NCBI GenBank assembly: GCA_026874595.1
Contig: CM049315.1
Span: 9,587,664 to 9,651,663, forward strand
Source: Sipunculus nudus
Taxonomy: Eukaryota > Annelida > Sipuncula > Golfingiida > Sipunculidae
Reading direction: 5' to 3'
DNA length: 64,000 bases
Part shown: positions 35,971 through 49,330 of the stretch, piece by piece
How positions within the stretch are numbered: the first letter of the stretch is position 1
Layout of the letters: each line of letters begins with the position of its first letter
Notes under the pieces: generated by a model
Databases searched by the model: none
The model's input: the letters and a program-made list of their open reading frames with translations, nothing else
Told to the model about the DNA's origin: nothing
Program-made: the position numbers and the translations under genes

Positions 35971-37338
35971 TCCTAATGTCCTTGGTTTAACCCGACCATA
36001 CCCCAAATCATGCATGCAGAATTGTCTTATATCATACTTTAAGGTCTGCATAAAAATAAGGGTAAACATACTTTTAAGTTATATCAGCTAAATCAAAAAC
36101 ACATTGATTAGCACGACACTAATGTCTCCGATTCTCTTCCTGCAGCAAAGTATTCGTCAATTCGTGGAAGATTTCGCTTAAATAAAATATACCGTGCGAC
36201 ATGCTACCGTCATCATGAAAGGAGTTCCCCGGGCGAATAACAAAGCCCAAGATTAGGCATGAGTAAAAGAGGTACAGGGTCTGCATTTATGGCGCAAAAG
36301 GCTTACAAAACTACGAGCTGAACGGAACAAGAGAAAATCGGAGATAGGGAGGATAGGTTCAAAGCTGCCTATCCGTAGAAAGTACTCCATCGACTTCAGG
36401 AACATTTTGTCTTTGGTATATAAAGATATGGAATGTCCCAAGCTGATTGACGCTGCCGCCTAAATATGTAAAGAGACAACAGCCATAAAAACAAACGTCT
36501 GATGTCCAGAAAGCTTACAGTAAATGCTTTTAATGGAATTTATTATACATGCAATACGGAAGTGTCTACGGATGCCTGGGGAACGAAAGAGAGCTTGAAA
36601 GAGCACATTTCTAGGGCCCAGATGTAACTTCATCAATTTATTGCTCGCGCATGCGTACAAAACATTTCCGGTTGGGGAGTGCAGCAAAAGATGCCTCAAT
36701 TTTCTTGTGTTCCTTTAGTAGCTATGAACGCTGATAGGTTCGTGTAATGCCATCAGGGGGCCCAGACAAGCGACCTCAGACATGTCAGCCATCCCTAGCC
36801 ATATCATCATGAAGCCTTCATGTTTATTTGGGGGACGTGTCTTTTGGGTACCCAGTAATGGTCATTCATCTTGTACGAGTTTTTAAGTACGCTGAGGTAG
36901 TTGATTAAAATTCAATCAGCACTTCAAACGAGGTAAAGTTAGATATCTTGGTTTTTCTAAGATTCCAGGAAACAATCTTTTTTACAAAATATCGAGTGTC
37001 AGCCATTTCACACAAAATGACATTTAAGACACAATACGATCTATCAGTTGTTACATTATTACCGTATAATCATATTATATGAGGGATTTGTTCTGAAAAT
37101 ACCGATATTTCATTTGATTTTAAAATTTTGTATAGATGATGACATTTATTTTAGTGAACCCATCATCCGCGATCGGTTTTTTAACACGTGGTTTTAAGAG
37201 TATAATTTGTTTCGTTTGTAGGATGCTATAACTAGCCAACCATGAAACTTAACGCCTAAGTTTCTTTTTTAAATTTTATGGTACTGGTTATCATGCTATT
37301 GCCCTCAACAATACTTCCTTGTACGTCCGTATACACAA

Positions 37339-37735
37339 GGCTCGGTGTGTCGCATTATCCTGGTGACAACAAGGCTCGGTGTGTCGCATTATTCTGGTGA
37401 CAACAAGGCTCGGTGTGTCGCATTATCCTGGTGACAACAAGGCTCGGTGTGTCGCATTATCCTGGTGACAACAAGGCTCGGTGTGTCGCATTATCCTGGT
37501 GACAACAAGGCTCGGTGTGTCGCATTATTCTGGTGACAACAAGGCTCGGTGTGCCGCATTATCCTGGTGACAACAAGGCCCGGTGTGCCGCATTATCCTG
37601 GTGACAACAAGGCTCGGTGTGTCGCATTATCCTGGTGACAACAAGGCTCGGTGTGTTGCATTATCCTGGTGACAACAAGGCTCGGTGTGTCGCATTATCT
37701 TGGTGATAACAAGGCTCGGTGTGCGGCATCTGTAT
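37339..37735. repeat. 34-bp minisatellite, about 11.5 units
   Basis: Units begin GGCTCGGTGTGTCGCATTAT and continue CCTGGTGACAACAA. Starts are at 37,339, 37,373, 37,407 and every 34 bp to 37,713, the last partial. Units differ at only a few positions. It lies in the galaxin intron. Confidence 0.95.
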
Positions 37736-39440
37736 GCAGGTCACGCGTGTGTAATCATTCCCACACATTGGGTCAAACCACCGGGGACCCCCCCCCCACC
37801 GGAAGGGGACCCTATGAATGAAACACGACGTTTGGGAATAGCCCTCCCATTTAGCCCCGGATCGCGCTCCCTGAGTAGAAGCCGAAGGGGGAAAAAAAAG
37901 AAAACAATCAAAATTTCTCCTGGCTTTTGGCCATAGTCCCTGGACCACAAACCACAGTAAATAGCCGGAAGAAAATTTCCTCATGTGCCTATAGCTACTC
38001 CCAGGACCCTGATATCCAGATATTGGCAAATAAAGATTTAATAATATCTAATTGCTCCAATCGGACCGTCTTCAGTACTCCCGAAGAAAGAGGATTACAT
38101 CACAAATCTTTTTGTGGACAATATGTACGGCTGTTACAGCACGAGCTATTGATCAATAATGTCAATGCAGCCGTTCTTTGCGAAGACGTCTGGCGGCAGA
38201 TTGGTCAGTCCTTTGTAAGACTGTGGGGAACATTATGACCCATTTATCAAGCCCTGTGCATCATTAACTGTTTGTGATCGTTATTGCTCCAAGGGACTGT
38301 TGTAAAACACGTGTAATGAAGGTAGCTGCTTTTATTGGACGGCCGGCCGGAATAGCACTTACACTGCCCGGTCGACCGGCAACTTGAGAAGAATCCCCCG
38401 TCACGTGCGGGCAAAAAAAAAACTTGATTTTCAATTAATCCGAGTGTCGTTTTAAACCGGTATGAGACTACATGAAGTATATATGGTTTTACACCTAACA
38501 CAATGTTCTATCTGATGTATATTTTGATTGTTTATTTAATTTTTACAATTTTGAAAATGATGATATCCCCATATATATATATATATACATATATACCAAC
38601 ACTTTGTTGTGTGTTCATCCACTGTACTTATTTCTTACATACATTTAAGATTTAATTATTAAAGTTTGAATAAAATGTTACAATTCAGCTTTAAATGAAA
38701 AAGAGGCAAGATGGCTAGACGTGCAAAAATCCTTGATTTGTTCTAATCTAGTTGATTACCCCCCTAAACGGTCTCTCATTCCTGGAATAACTCAACTTTT
38801 TTAATTCAGACTATCTACTTTTGATGATATAAATTGATGATATAATATATAAACCCTTACTCCAGGTATTTCTCTTGCAATAAGGTGACTTAAGTCATGA
38901 GTATGTGTGTCACCATGGTAACCATTATGGCATCTCAACTGTAACATACGAATAAAGGCCGCTACCTGGCCAAAGTAAATTAAATCAAATGCCATAATGC
39001 GCAATAATGACAAATTATTATCATTGGCTTTTCATTAACTTTGTTTCACAAACCGTGGCAATTACAGAACATACGCTAAATCTTCAAAATTTCCCAAATA
39101 TACATTTTTGTACCATATGATCACAAACCAAACTTTATCAATGCTTTTCTTTACTGTCAGACCTAAGTTTTATGGAGAAGATGTTACTCTTTGAAAACAG
39201 TAGCTTTTCTCAGGGGCAGGATATGAAATGAATAAATATTTATTGTTACATTGTGTCATTAATCGTAAGAATTAACTCAATTATGAAACCATAAAAAAAC
39301 GGAGTTCTTCTCGTTTACCTGGTTATCAGAAATTAAGTTAAGTATCGATTATTTTAACATTTAACACGATGTTTAATGGGTTAAATGATTTAAAAGATTA
39401 AGACATTCTAGGGAGCGTTCGAGGGAAACGACTCACTCAC

Positions 39441-39507
39441 CAGTAAAGAAGCCATGCGTTTCCCAAGCAAGGACGGCAAACAGAAGACACGCCACCAGAT
39501 AAGACAT
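39441..39507 (-). CDS. Galaxin-like secreted protein, exon 1 (signal peptide)
   Basis: The ATG at 39,507 opens 22 codons, MSYLVACLLFAVLAWETHGF plus FT, then one base of a split glycine codon before donor G/GTGAGTGAG at 39,441/39,440. The peptide is a standard secretion signal with a hydrophobic core LVACLLFAVLA and likely cleavage near THG/FF. Phase 1 matches exon 2 exactly: 67 + 443 nt = 510 nt, 169 residues plus stop. A TATAAA lies about 87 bp upstream. The model needs a 16-kb intron. The pairing is inferred from strand, phase and the lack of any other signal exon for the galaxin exon. Confidence 0.75.
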
Positions 39508-39593
39508 TTCGTTATCACCAAGGAGACACGCGATCCTTCTAAGATGGTACAGTGATATAAAAGTCCCGGGGTCTGTCGACGTGAGCGTCACCG

Positions 39594-39599
39594 TTTATA
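39594..39599 (-). promoter_or_regulatory. TATA box of the galaxin-like gene
   Basis: The minus strand reads ATATAAACGG here, with TATAAA 87-92 bp upstream of the exon 1 ATG. Transcription starting about 30 bp downstream would give a short 5' UTR of roughly 55 nt. A weaker TTTTATATC lies at about 39,555-39,562. Confidence 0.5.
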
Positions 39600-39699
39600 T
39601 TATCCTTCAGGGGCAGCAACCTCTGGTGAGCCTCTCACTGAGCTGGATGGCACGGTGGCTAGGTTTATAACGGGCGGCTCGGCGCCTGAATCTCCAGAC

Positions 39700-42600
39700 A
39701 AGTGTCAAGGTATCGGCACCTCAATGGGCCAGTAAGAAGCCGGGCTGGTTACAAAGTATATCAGTTGATCTTACTCAGGTGTATACTACACGCAAACAAA
39801 ATATCAATTTCATGAACAAGTATTAATTCCATGTGTCGTGAATATAAGGCTAAGTATACATGATCGGATTATGAGTCCGATATCAGGGTATTTAGTGCCT
39901 GCTATCAATGATACCTGAACGCTTGACATTTCTACGTGCGTGTGGTCATCATGTTCTGTGACAAGAAACAGGGACAAAGTTAGCGACTTGCTTATTTCTT
40001 AACTCAGTAATCCCCAAATTTGGATTTGCAGGGGCGCAAATAAAATTTACTTACTGATATCAGCCAGCTCTCCCCCTCCCCACCCCCATCACGCTCTCCT
40101 GTGAGTGTACCCACTCCCTTGTTGACTCACAAACTTCGTAACATTACTGAACTCATCCTAAGGCCACACACACACGCAATATTGTTTTACTATCTTTGAT
40201 AATAAAATATGGTACGAACGGGAGGGTTTTTTTTTCTTTACCGGTCGAGACATAACGTTTAGAATTTTGCCAGCTTGCCAACAAATACATCAATATTACT
40301 TATAGTTCCTGAAATAGTGTATATGATCAACTCAAATAGAGTAGATTTTCCAACCTTTAAGGATTCTTATTAGGGATGTTGTGCCATTGCACAAATCAGC
40401 TCAATATTCAAGACCTGGTCTTCATTTGCAAAAAAAAAAAAATAAATAAATAAAAATCCATGAAAAGTGGAGCGGCGAAACGGAGGAACTATTTTGTAAT
40501 CATGGCCCGAGAAGCAGTGGTGGCCGTTGGGAGGGTTGGGGGTGTTTTTGGTGACTTTTTTATAGGGCCACAATTAAGGTTCATAAGCAAGACCTGTAGA
40601 ATCACAGAGATATAGATAAAGACTATAAATCATAATAAACTAACATCTCGAAGGTAGGAAGCAGTTAGACATTCAAAATGTGTACCGAAAAAAAAATTCA
40701 TGCGAACTCAGGTCGGAGCTACATCTAAATAAATGGCAGCGTCATAGTTCCATTGAAGCTAGTTTGGCATAAATGGCCAGAATTTCAGTCCTTACACAAC
40801 AGTTATTTACTTATAAACTAATTCATGAGGAACTAATGAAATTCTGAATTTGATCTTTTAGCTTACATGTCATGACAAACTAGAATGCATGTTTTTTAGA
40901 TAATAAATTATTTTTCATACTCAAATCCTTTACAAGGTATGTGTGGTCATGTTCTTCTCGATAATTGCCAAATGCATAATTTGTATAATGGAATGTTTTT
41001 TTATTACAAATTATTTTAAGAAAAGATAACCTGGAAGCGCAGAGGGTCCCGGTTGGCGGTCATTGGTGAACAAACCATTGAAGCTCTCGAAAGGTCTGAA
41101 GTGGTTGACAATAACAAGGCCCCATTGGGTGATGGGTCTAGTTGGCTGCAATGGTCCCAGGGGCCTCATTGATAAGATCTCGTTGTCCTTTTATAAGTTA
41201 AATATATGACCTATTAAAAAAGCTTTATATGTCAGGGCCTCATTTGAACAACTCCGCATGGAAACATATAGGACAGAAACGGGAGGCCGAACTGTCTTTC
41301 GTACCCAAAGGACATGAAAGGTCAATTATTTGCAGGATCTTTTGATTGCCATAAGATTAAATCATATACCTGTCCATCTACATGAAGATAGGTCGAAATC
41401 CACAAAAAAAGTAATGGCTTCTGTGGTTGTATGGCCACACAGGCAACCAGGGCAAAATAAATATGAAATTATCCCACTTCAAAAGCAGAGATAACTATAA
41501 ATGTATACAACCGGTTGTCAATGACTAGTAGTCCACCCCCCCCCCCCCTTGCCATCCGCCACCCCTCCATCTATCCATCGACACCCCCCCCCCCCCACAC
41601 ACACACACCGAGCCCGCAACTGAGCGATCATGGTGAATCGGGCATGGAGTGTACGACCTTGGTAATAAGTTCAAGGTTAAAAATAAATAACAGGTACAAA
41701 TCTGTGACCTAGGACTATTATTGAACACTCATTTCATCAGCCTTTGAAAATTTTACGCAAACAGACGAAAGAAAAGAAATAAATAGTTTTCACACAAGGG
41801 AGGGGGGGGGGGGGGCTTACTTGGGATCAATGGAACAGTGGAAAGTATAGTCCCGGTAGTATTGAAAAAAAAAACCAGTTAAAATGTTGTGGTCACTGAT
41901 CTTGTATTAACCAAAGAGTGTTCCGGGAATCAAATAATTATTATACGTATATACGCACTACCTGATATGATAATATAATCAATAAAATGTACCAACAAAT
42001 GTACCATTCATGGTGGAAACAAGGAAAGTACATAGACGGTCACATGATCACATGATCACATGATCTTTCCATTCTTTAAGCTTATCATCATTTTAAACAA
42101 AATTGAACTAAAAAATAATAGAAAAAGGAAAACGGTTGCCAAAATATAGGATTGTGATTTGACGAGGTTTGCTTTGATGTTAAATTGTTGCAGAAGGAAA
42201 GCTTGTCACAAAATAAGAAGATAATTCAAAATAGGAGGACAACCAGATTATGAAACAGCTTGTACATGGCTTTATGCAGAGTAATTCCTTTTGAGTCTAA
42301 CCTTGAATCTTAATTTAACAAAAGAGTGGGCGACCGAATGCTCGATGTGATATATGGTGTGCGTATGGTAAATGTTATCATTTTTAAATGACGCGAAGAA
42401 CAATTTTTATAGAAGATTGCCAAAAACAAATATCTCCACCTGGATAGGTGGATACAAAAATGAATCAGTTGAAACATAATCAAAAGAAACCTTTAAATGT
42501 ATGTCATTCTCTTTGTTAGATTTGGAGATCGAAATTCTGTGTCAATTGAAGTGTGATGGCACGTCGCCATTAAAGGGCCAACAAAAAGAGCAGGCCGGTT

Positions 42601-42846
42601 TTTGGAATCACTCACGAAGCATTATTGTACATACATTTACAATTTTTGTTCAGAATGAACATAAAGTTTAATCATACTAACCATACTAATGGAACATAAA
42701 ATGTTTGTGCACCAACCCTCAAAAGGAAACTTAAGACGTGTACTTACAAATATCAAGAACCCTTATATATGAAAAATGACCATAAGACCTCCTTTCCGCT
42801 TCATATCTAATAATTAAAAAAATATTAAAATAAAAAATAGTGACAG

Positions 42847-42892
<46 letters not shown>

Positions 42893-42941
42893 GAAACTTT
42901 GCCCATCGTCAAGGTTTCCTCTTCCTCTCTCTCTCTCTCTG

Positions 42942-43002
<61 letters not shown>

Positions 43003-45530
43003 TGCTTCTGTACAGAATTCGGGGGAAGTAGACTGAACTTTAATGTTTTATGGATACAATTTTTATGATGGGACATGCATGTTTGTGGGGGCTTAGGATA
43101 ACAGATACTTCGCATCTACTGAAATACTTATATCATATTATCAAAAACATGATACAAAATAGTACCGTAATAACCATATAGCGGTGTATTACTGCAGTGT
43201 TAAGCTTGGCATCCCTAGGGATGGATTGCATTCCTTAACTAACCAATCTGAAAAATGTCTGGCCTATTGTGTCACTTGATGCGGTTCAAGAAGCACAGAT
43301 TGGAGGAGTATTTCCGTTGTCTTCCCCTTTTATAATAGGTAGATTGTCTGGCATGGCATGCCGGGCTGTCCGAGACAATACTGTTTACAGGGCTCCCCGT
43401 GTCTGTGTCACTAGCACGTAATAGACTCCACAGGCCGATGCAGACTGGAATATTAACTACCCTGAAGATTTTGCAGTGTAGCCATGATTGGAATTGAAAG
43501 TCTAAAAAGAATATAAAGAAATCCTTATTTCATTGATATAATCTGCAGGTAGTGTTAATTTTCATGCAACTGCTGTTTCACAAAATAGATTGTAGCTAAA
43601 ATTCCCTGTGTTTTTGTATATATCATATGCGGAAAATGTAATTACACGTACTTTACATGTTCAGGCAGCATTATAGCCTTTCTTCTTCGTAAAAAAGACG
43701 CATTTCATAGACATAGCTGTTGCTTTAATGAGAAGATAACATCATTGTTTGTAAAAGTTTCAGTTCACATTATATCGACCCCCTCAAATAAGGGGATGTT
43801 ATTATACCCAATGTAGCTAAAATTCAGCACTATTGTGTACGGTATTGGGCATCTTTATTACAGAGTTATCTTTGTTTATAATTACTTTACTCAACCTTTT
43901 CTCCAACATAAGACTAGAGATTCAGGGAGCTCATTCCGACACCTGTTTGGTCGCGATGTAGAATTTCCTAAAATGGGTTTGTTAAGCCAACAGACAGCTA
44001 GCTAGACGCCTCGCCGTCTTCTCCCCGATACTAGTACACACACGTACACTTTCTACAAATCCATTTGATTAAACATTCTGCTCGAATGGGGCATTAGCCG
44101 TGGATCGCAAACAGTTGCTGGCAATGGGCCAAGATTCCTAGACATTGGTTTCGACCAATAAACACATTGCCTTCTGATGGCCTTCCGAAAACATGGCTGA
44201 TGTTTGAACGCTTAATTTGCACATTGTCGGTAAAATACTGCTTTCCTAATTGAATCTATGGCAAAGGACTTCTTTACTTCAGGAAACTATTTTCTAACCT
44301 AGAATTCTGTCAAGTGTTACTCGGAGTAAAGGCAAAAACAGAGCTTGATACGCGGGTCGTTTGGTACGGGTACAGTGTAATCTCTTTGAAGAGAGTGCCC
44401 CTTCCCACCTGACATCTTTATTTTAATTTTATATGCAGCAAGATGCATTTAGGGAAAAAGAAAAATGTAACCATCATGATTGAGCGAATTTGGATTGCAT
44501 TTTGAATAAAAAGAGAAAGAGGTTTTTTTTTAGTAGAAACGACATCTGATTCCCGGTATTTAGATAAAAAAATAACGTGAGCAGACGGTAAATGGCACAG
44601 CCAACAGCGGACAGACCCACACGAAAAGATGCCACTGGAAAATTGCTGATGGTCCAATTTAATTTTCCGCAAAAATCATTCGTTTTCACCAAATTCCAGA
44701 ACGTGTGTTTTGCCCACATAATAACTTCGAATATTTCGATATATAATTCAGTTAATAAGCAATGTTTCCAGATGAGCTCGCAAAAATTGTCATCGAGCGA
44801 TGTGTCAACGACATAAGTGATAATAATTACCTCAATGATTGGTAAGAAACAGTAAAAAATAATATGATGCTTTCTTTGAAGAAATTAAGTAATAACTGTT
44901 GTCGTCAACTCTACGTTATTATTTATTTTCCAGGTATTAAGACTGTTGGTCGCGTCCCGTACATAGTCGTGGTATGATGGCAGCTAGGAAAGCCCGCTGC
45001 TCAACACCGGCTGCCAAAATGTTGAATAATAAATTAACTACTGATTAAATATCCAAACATCTTGTCCACATAATATGAAACGATAAAAAACGAAACCTAA
45101 ATAATATCAGGAATATTCATCGGTTCTGATACTGGTATAAATGAGATAATCAATGTCATACAGTCACTTGAAATATCGCAGTTATACGCTGGACTCAGGA
45201 TCACTCAGCTTCTTAAGGATGCTGAGAGCTAAGATTCCACATCCTCGGAATGCATGCAGATCCGGCATGCGGAATGTAGTCGCTATTGACTAAAAAAATA
45301 AAGTGAGATTATATATCCGAGTATCCGGCATGCGCAATGCATAACCGTAATGAAGCGCCACATGTTGCATCACATATCGGCTGCGACATATAGATCAGTA
45401 GGTCCGGTACACTGCGCAGACTCGAACTCGCAAGAGTAGAAATGACATCCGGCAAAAGGGTTTTAAGTCCGCTACGTATGAATTCTCTCAACATGCACGC
45501 CTTCGGCATTAAGCGTCCCGCATATATGGA
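39700..45530. other. Intergenic DNA upstream of the galaxin-like gene
   Basis: No gene is supported over this long stretch. It holds poly-C runs near 41,527 and 41,585 and a G run near 41,802. It also holds a 10-bp triplet repeat 'cacatgatca' at about 42,041-42,066 and a compound microsatellite at 42.85 kb. Short frames at 44,418-44,816 overlap on both strands and show no recognisable protein. Confidence 0.5.
42850..42999. repeat. Compound microsatellite (TA)n ... (CT)n
   Basis: A (TA)n run at 42,850-42,891 is followed after 33 bp by an interrupted then pure (CT)n run at about 42,925-42,999. The open frames with poly-Ser/Leu or Arg/Glu that cross it are artefacts. Confidence 0.95.
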
Positions 45531-45533
45531 ATC

Positions 45534-46014
45534 TTAAAGGGACATAATCAGGAGCAATATTATGCTTATTCTTTCACACATTCAGTTAAGTTTTGCTTTA
45601 TACTAAAGTTTCCCAGCAGAGCCATCCCAGCACACAGTCTCATCTCCCCGCATACGGCCTTTTAACACCTTGTTATGGCTCTTATGTCTGTTTAACATAA
45701 GGCCGCGTGACCGGAGGTCCGATTAAGAGGGGCAACACGCAGTGTTTCACCGAGCGGGAACATGTATTATATTTTTTGCCGAGTCAGTCAGGGCATCTCC
45801 TGATTAATGTGTTGTAGCTCCGCGCTGCACACGGCCCCACTCACTGTTTTTATGTTGACACCTGAAATCGCGCCCGGTCAACTGTTTTTAAAACTCGTTA
45901 ACAAGAGTAAGCAAACCGTTTCAAGGCAATATGTTGGCAGGGACAGATTTACTTTAAAGGGAAGAAGCAATTTTTCGTAATAATTCAACATGCTATGTGA
46001 TTGGGCCCCTTTAA
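45534..46014. mobile_element. MITE-like element with TTAA ends
   Basis: The left end TTAAAGGGACATAATCA and the right end reverse complemented TTAAAGGGGCCCAATCA match at 14 of 17 positions. The tips resemble those of the 15.6-16.4 kb element. TTAA at both boundaries fits a piggyBac-type target. A secondary 'ttactttaaagggaagaagcaa' lies inside the right end. No ORF for a transposase. Confidence 0.5.
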
Positions 46015-48470
46015 GCCCTAGTCACGCATACTGAAAGGCATTTTACGACAACCAGCAACCAAAAAATATGTTGACAATTACTGACGACCAAATGCCCCCC
46101 CCCCCCCAAAATGCATTAAAATTTAATCGGCGATAAGTTGGCGACTTAAGAACGACTTATTAGCGGACATTGTACGTAGATTAACCGGTCATCAGCAACC
46201 GTCTGTCGACTGTTCATACTACTGTCGGCATTCGGTTGGTTGATGACTGTTGATGATAGTTGATGACTGATCGGCGACCGGGGGGGGGGGGGGGGCATAT
46301 AGGCTATATAGGCGCAGCCCTGACAAATCTCACTATTGCTTTAGCCGTTGGAAAGGCAACACCTCAGGACGGCTCTTCCAATTTTAGTTCCAGGTGCTGG
46401 AAATGTTGTAACAGGAAGAAGAAAGAGATAACGCTGCATTATTTATCCTTCAGCGTCACAGAAGGAGAAGGCAGAGACGTTTCTGGATGAGGCCATGGAT
46501 CCCCAGGAGGCTTCAGTTTGGAGACTGAAAGTCTCATGATTGAGATGGAAAGGGAGTTCCCCGGAGACTAGTGTAATAAAAACCAATATAGCCTAATTAT
46601 TAAGATTAAATCGTGATGGTTAATTGGATTTTCTAGACTGTTAACATCTCCCGTCCCAGAGTTTTTGAAAAAGTTCCATTCTCTCCGATGTACAGCGATT
46701 TACTATCACAGAGGTGTGTCGTAATATTCTTTTCCCCCTCCTTTATGGGCTGATATTTTATCAATTTTATCAGTGGTTTTGATTTAATATCAAATTGAAT
46801 AAATTAGTTTTCATTGTTTTTAGTACATGTATTGCTATATGATCATTATATGTATTACTACGATTATTATTACTTTTTCTTCTATTATTATTGATATTTA
46901 TTAATTTTTATCATTATTTATATTATAATTTATTATTACTATTATTTTTTATTACTTTTACTTTTATTATTATTATAATTATGTATTATTATTATTATTT
47001 TCATACTTATCATAAGGCTATACAACTACAGCTACTCCTATACTGTTGTTGCTACTTATAATAATATCAAGCATGCTCCAAGATAATCAACTTTTACTTC
47101 AGCCTTGGTAATCCACGTTTTTCTGCTGGTGTATGTGGACCTATATATCACAGGTTGAGCCATAGATAAGTTTTGTCTAAAATGATGTGAAATAAATTAA
47201 ACATACTTGTAGTGACCTTTCTTTTTGTAACCAGAATACGTTTATCTTTCTTTTCATGTGAGAGACTATTAGTTTTCTTGCATCTCACATACGAAGCCTT
47301 ACGATCGTTGATAAGGACAGCAGAGGCTGCCACCTGCAGTGATGATTGAGAACTACTCTTAATGGCCGAGGGAATGTCGCCGAACAAGCGAAAAATCAGT
47401 TGTACCACGGAGAGCATTTATATATTGAGTGAATAAATGATTTATTATAATACTATTGGCAAACTCAACCAAAACGTAATGATCAGATTTTAAAATTTTC
47501 TCTGGAGGGGTTGAGTAAACACCTGAAAACACCAGAAAAAATTCTTTGAATTTTTAGAGATAGTATGGATCACCACAACTTGATTTATAATACAATCTCC
47601 TCATAGTAAAAATATTGTTGTAGTTCTAGGCTGCGTCAATTGTATTTTAGAATATGTGAGTATGCTTACCCACTTTGCGCAGTTTTAGAGTTATGAACTT
47701 ATAATTATTCAATTAAGTATTTAAATTTAGAATAGTTGAATCGCTGAAATAAATATCATATACTGAGTTATTTACTTGCATTTAATATTTGCCACATCAT
47801 ACAACTATTGTCTGTAGACAGTGAAAAATCGAAAGAAACAACAGTAGTCAGGATAGTGTGAACGTTTTTATTTTAACGAGACTGTTGTAAGACGATTACT
47901 AAGTAACATTCACTCCCCACAGTATAAAGTGTGTTTTATATATATTCGTGGGGAATCATGGAAAAGGACCTTTAAGGTTAATGAAGGCTCTTGAAATATA
48001 CTGATATTCTTATAAATTCAAGAGTTGAAATTCTTTATACATCCCAAGGATAGTATAATTCGGCATAACATTTTTCCGCATAACGTGTAAGAGAGATACC
48101 CCTACGCCACCAGGGGACATTGATCTTCTGGCAAGGATTTCTGTAAACGTAACCGCCCCTGAATGCATTATCGGTCAGATTCTATATGGCGTTCTGGCAT
48201 TGCAGTACCGCTGATCTATTAAAGAATAACAACAGATCTGCAATTATTCTATCGTAGCTTGTATGTAGAGACCGTTCGCGGTTATTTCATGGTTACATTG
48301 CTCTGTAACACCTGAAATAATTGGAATCGGGGAACACAGCAAAAAAAAAAAAAAAAAGAAAAAAGACATAAAGTTTCCCACCAATCCTTACAAAAGGTCA
48401 AATTTGTACCTATAAGTATTTACTTTTTGAGGAACACCTTTTGTCACTCAATTATCCTAATTCTCCGAAA
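46015..48470. other. Intergenic DNA, no gene seen
   Basis: It contains poly-C (about 46,096) and poly-G (about 46,280) runs and an imperfect (TAT)n tract at 46,865-47,000. A minus frame starting MLSVVQLIFRLFGDIPSAIK at 47,417 is followed by a donor-like CTGCAG/GTGG but lacks other support. Confidence 0.45.
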
Positions 48471-48473
48471 TGC

Positions 48474-49330
48474 CCCCCCCCCCCCCCCCCCCATAGATGC
48501 CGCACGTGGCGGACCGCTCCTGTAGTGATGTCCAGAGTTGCGTGTTATAACTGAAGCATTACCGTAATTGTTACAGGTGTCTCTTATATTGTGCGCTGTT
48601 GACATTCTGTTTCGTGTTAGGCTCAAACCATGGGCTATTTGTAGAGACACAGCGCTCGGTGTAATCCGTACTGGGTGAACCATGGCATGTAAAGACACAG
48701 CGCTCGTGCTAATCTGGAATATTCTGGGGTGTTCGCGCTCTATGAGCGCGTGTCTTGAATTGTTCTTTCGGCGCGTAAGCATTATGTATTGTTGTGTTCT
48801 TTGGATTGTTCGTGAAATAGAAGTTTCTAGGCTTTTGGGTGAGAAGCTATAAATAAGGGGCTGTGTTAGAGCCCAGGGAGGGGGAGAGAGAGAAAAATTC
48901 AAGCGGACACGGAAGAGTGTGAGTCAGTTTTATGAACCTTTCCGATTATTGCAGAATTTATAGATCTTTTCTAAATTTGTAACGGATTTTATACAGTCTT
49001 CAGTTTGCCTTTGAGACTATTACCAGAACTTCACTTTTAGATTACAAAAGATTTTTTTCGGGATAACATTGGACTATTATTCTCTGAGAAGATTTATGTG
49101 AACTGTTCATCTGGATTATATGTTTTAAAGGACTTGTTGCGCTGTGACAGTTGTGGTATCCATAAAAGCCTAGGATCCGGACACTCTGGTACTGTACACT
49201 ATTTTTATACTGTGTTATTGTATTGATTTACTGTTATACTGTTGATATACTTTGTAATTGTATTGATATAGTGTATTGTAATGTTAGGGTTGTTTTAAGA
49301 AAAAATTATAATTATTTGTTAACAAAAAAA
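48474..49330 (+). other. Promoter- or LTR-like region, with a local duplication
   Basis: A run of about 19 C (48,474-48,492) precedes an island that is less AT-rich. The phrase 'aagacacagcgctcg' and its context are duplicated at about 48,647 and 48,694. At 48,848 'gctataaataagg' looks like a TATA box followed by a G-rich start region. Repetitive 'tgttatactgttgatata' sequence follows at 49,210-49,280. This could be a solo LTR or an isolated promoter, but I cannot find defined ends or a primer-binding site. Confidence 0.25.

Larger units (their letters stand above)
23417..39440 (-). other. 16-kb intron of the galaxin-like gene
   Basis: This is bounded by donor GTGAGT (39,440 leftwards) and acceptor TTTCAG (23,418-23,423 region), and phase 1 matches on both sides. 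I cannot exclude small in-phase exons inside it. Between the features listed separately it is AT-rich with no recognisable coding sequence. It also carries G-runs near 28,776-28,789, 28,998-29,008 and 29,737-29,752. Confidence 0.7.

Noticed and set aside
37339-37735. CRISPR-like regular repeats
   Set aside because: Units are contiguous with no unique spacers; the DNA is eukaryotic. It is a minisatellite. The same holds for 50,401-50,800.
42840-43031. Ser/Leu-rich and Arg/Glu-rich proteins
   Set aside because: Translations of (TA)n and (CT)n microsatellites.
47148-47417. Minus-strand gene start (MLSVVQLIFRLFGDIPSAIK..)
   Set aside because: There is a TATA-like sequence upstream and a donor-like CAG/GT, but no partner exon and no recognisable domain; left out of the gene list.
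48444-48902. 152-codon minus-strand ORF
   Set aside because: It is made of a poly-G tract and a duplicated non-coding segment, with no conserved protein pattern.
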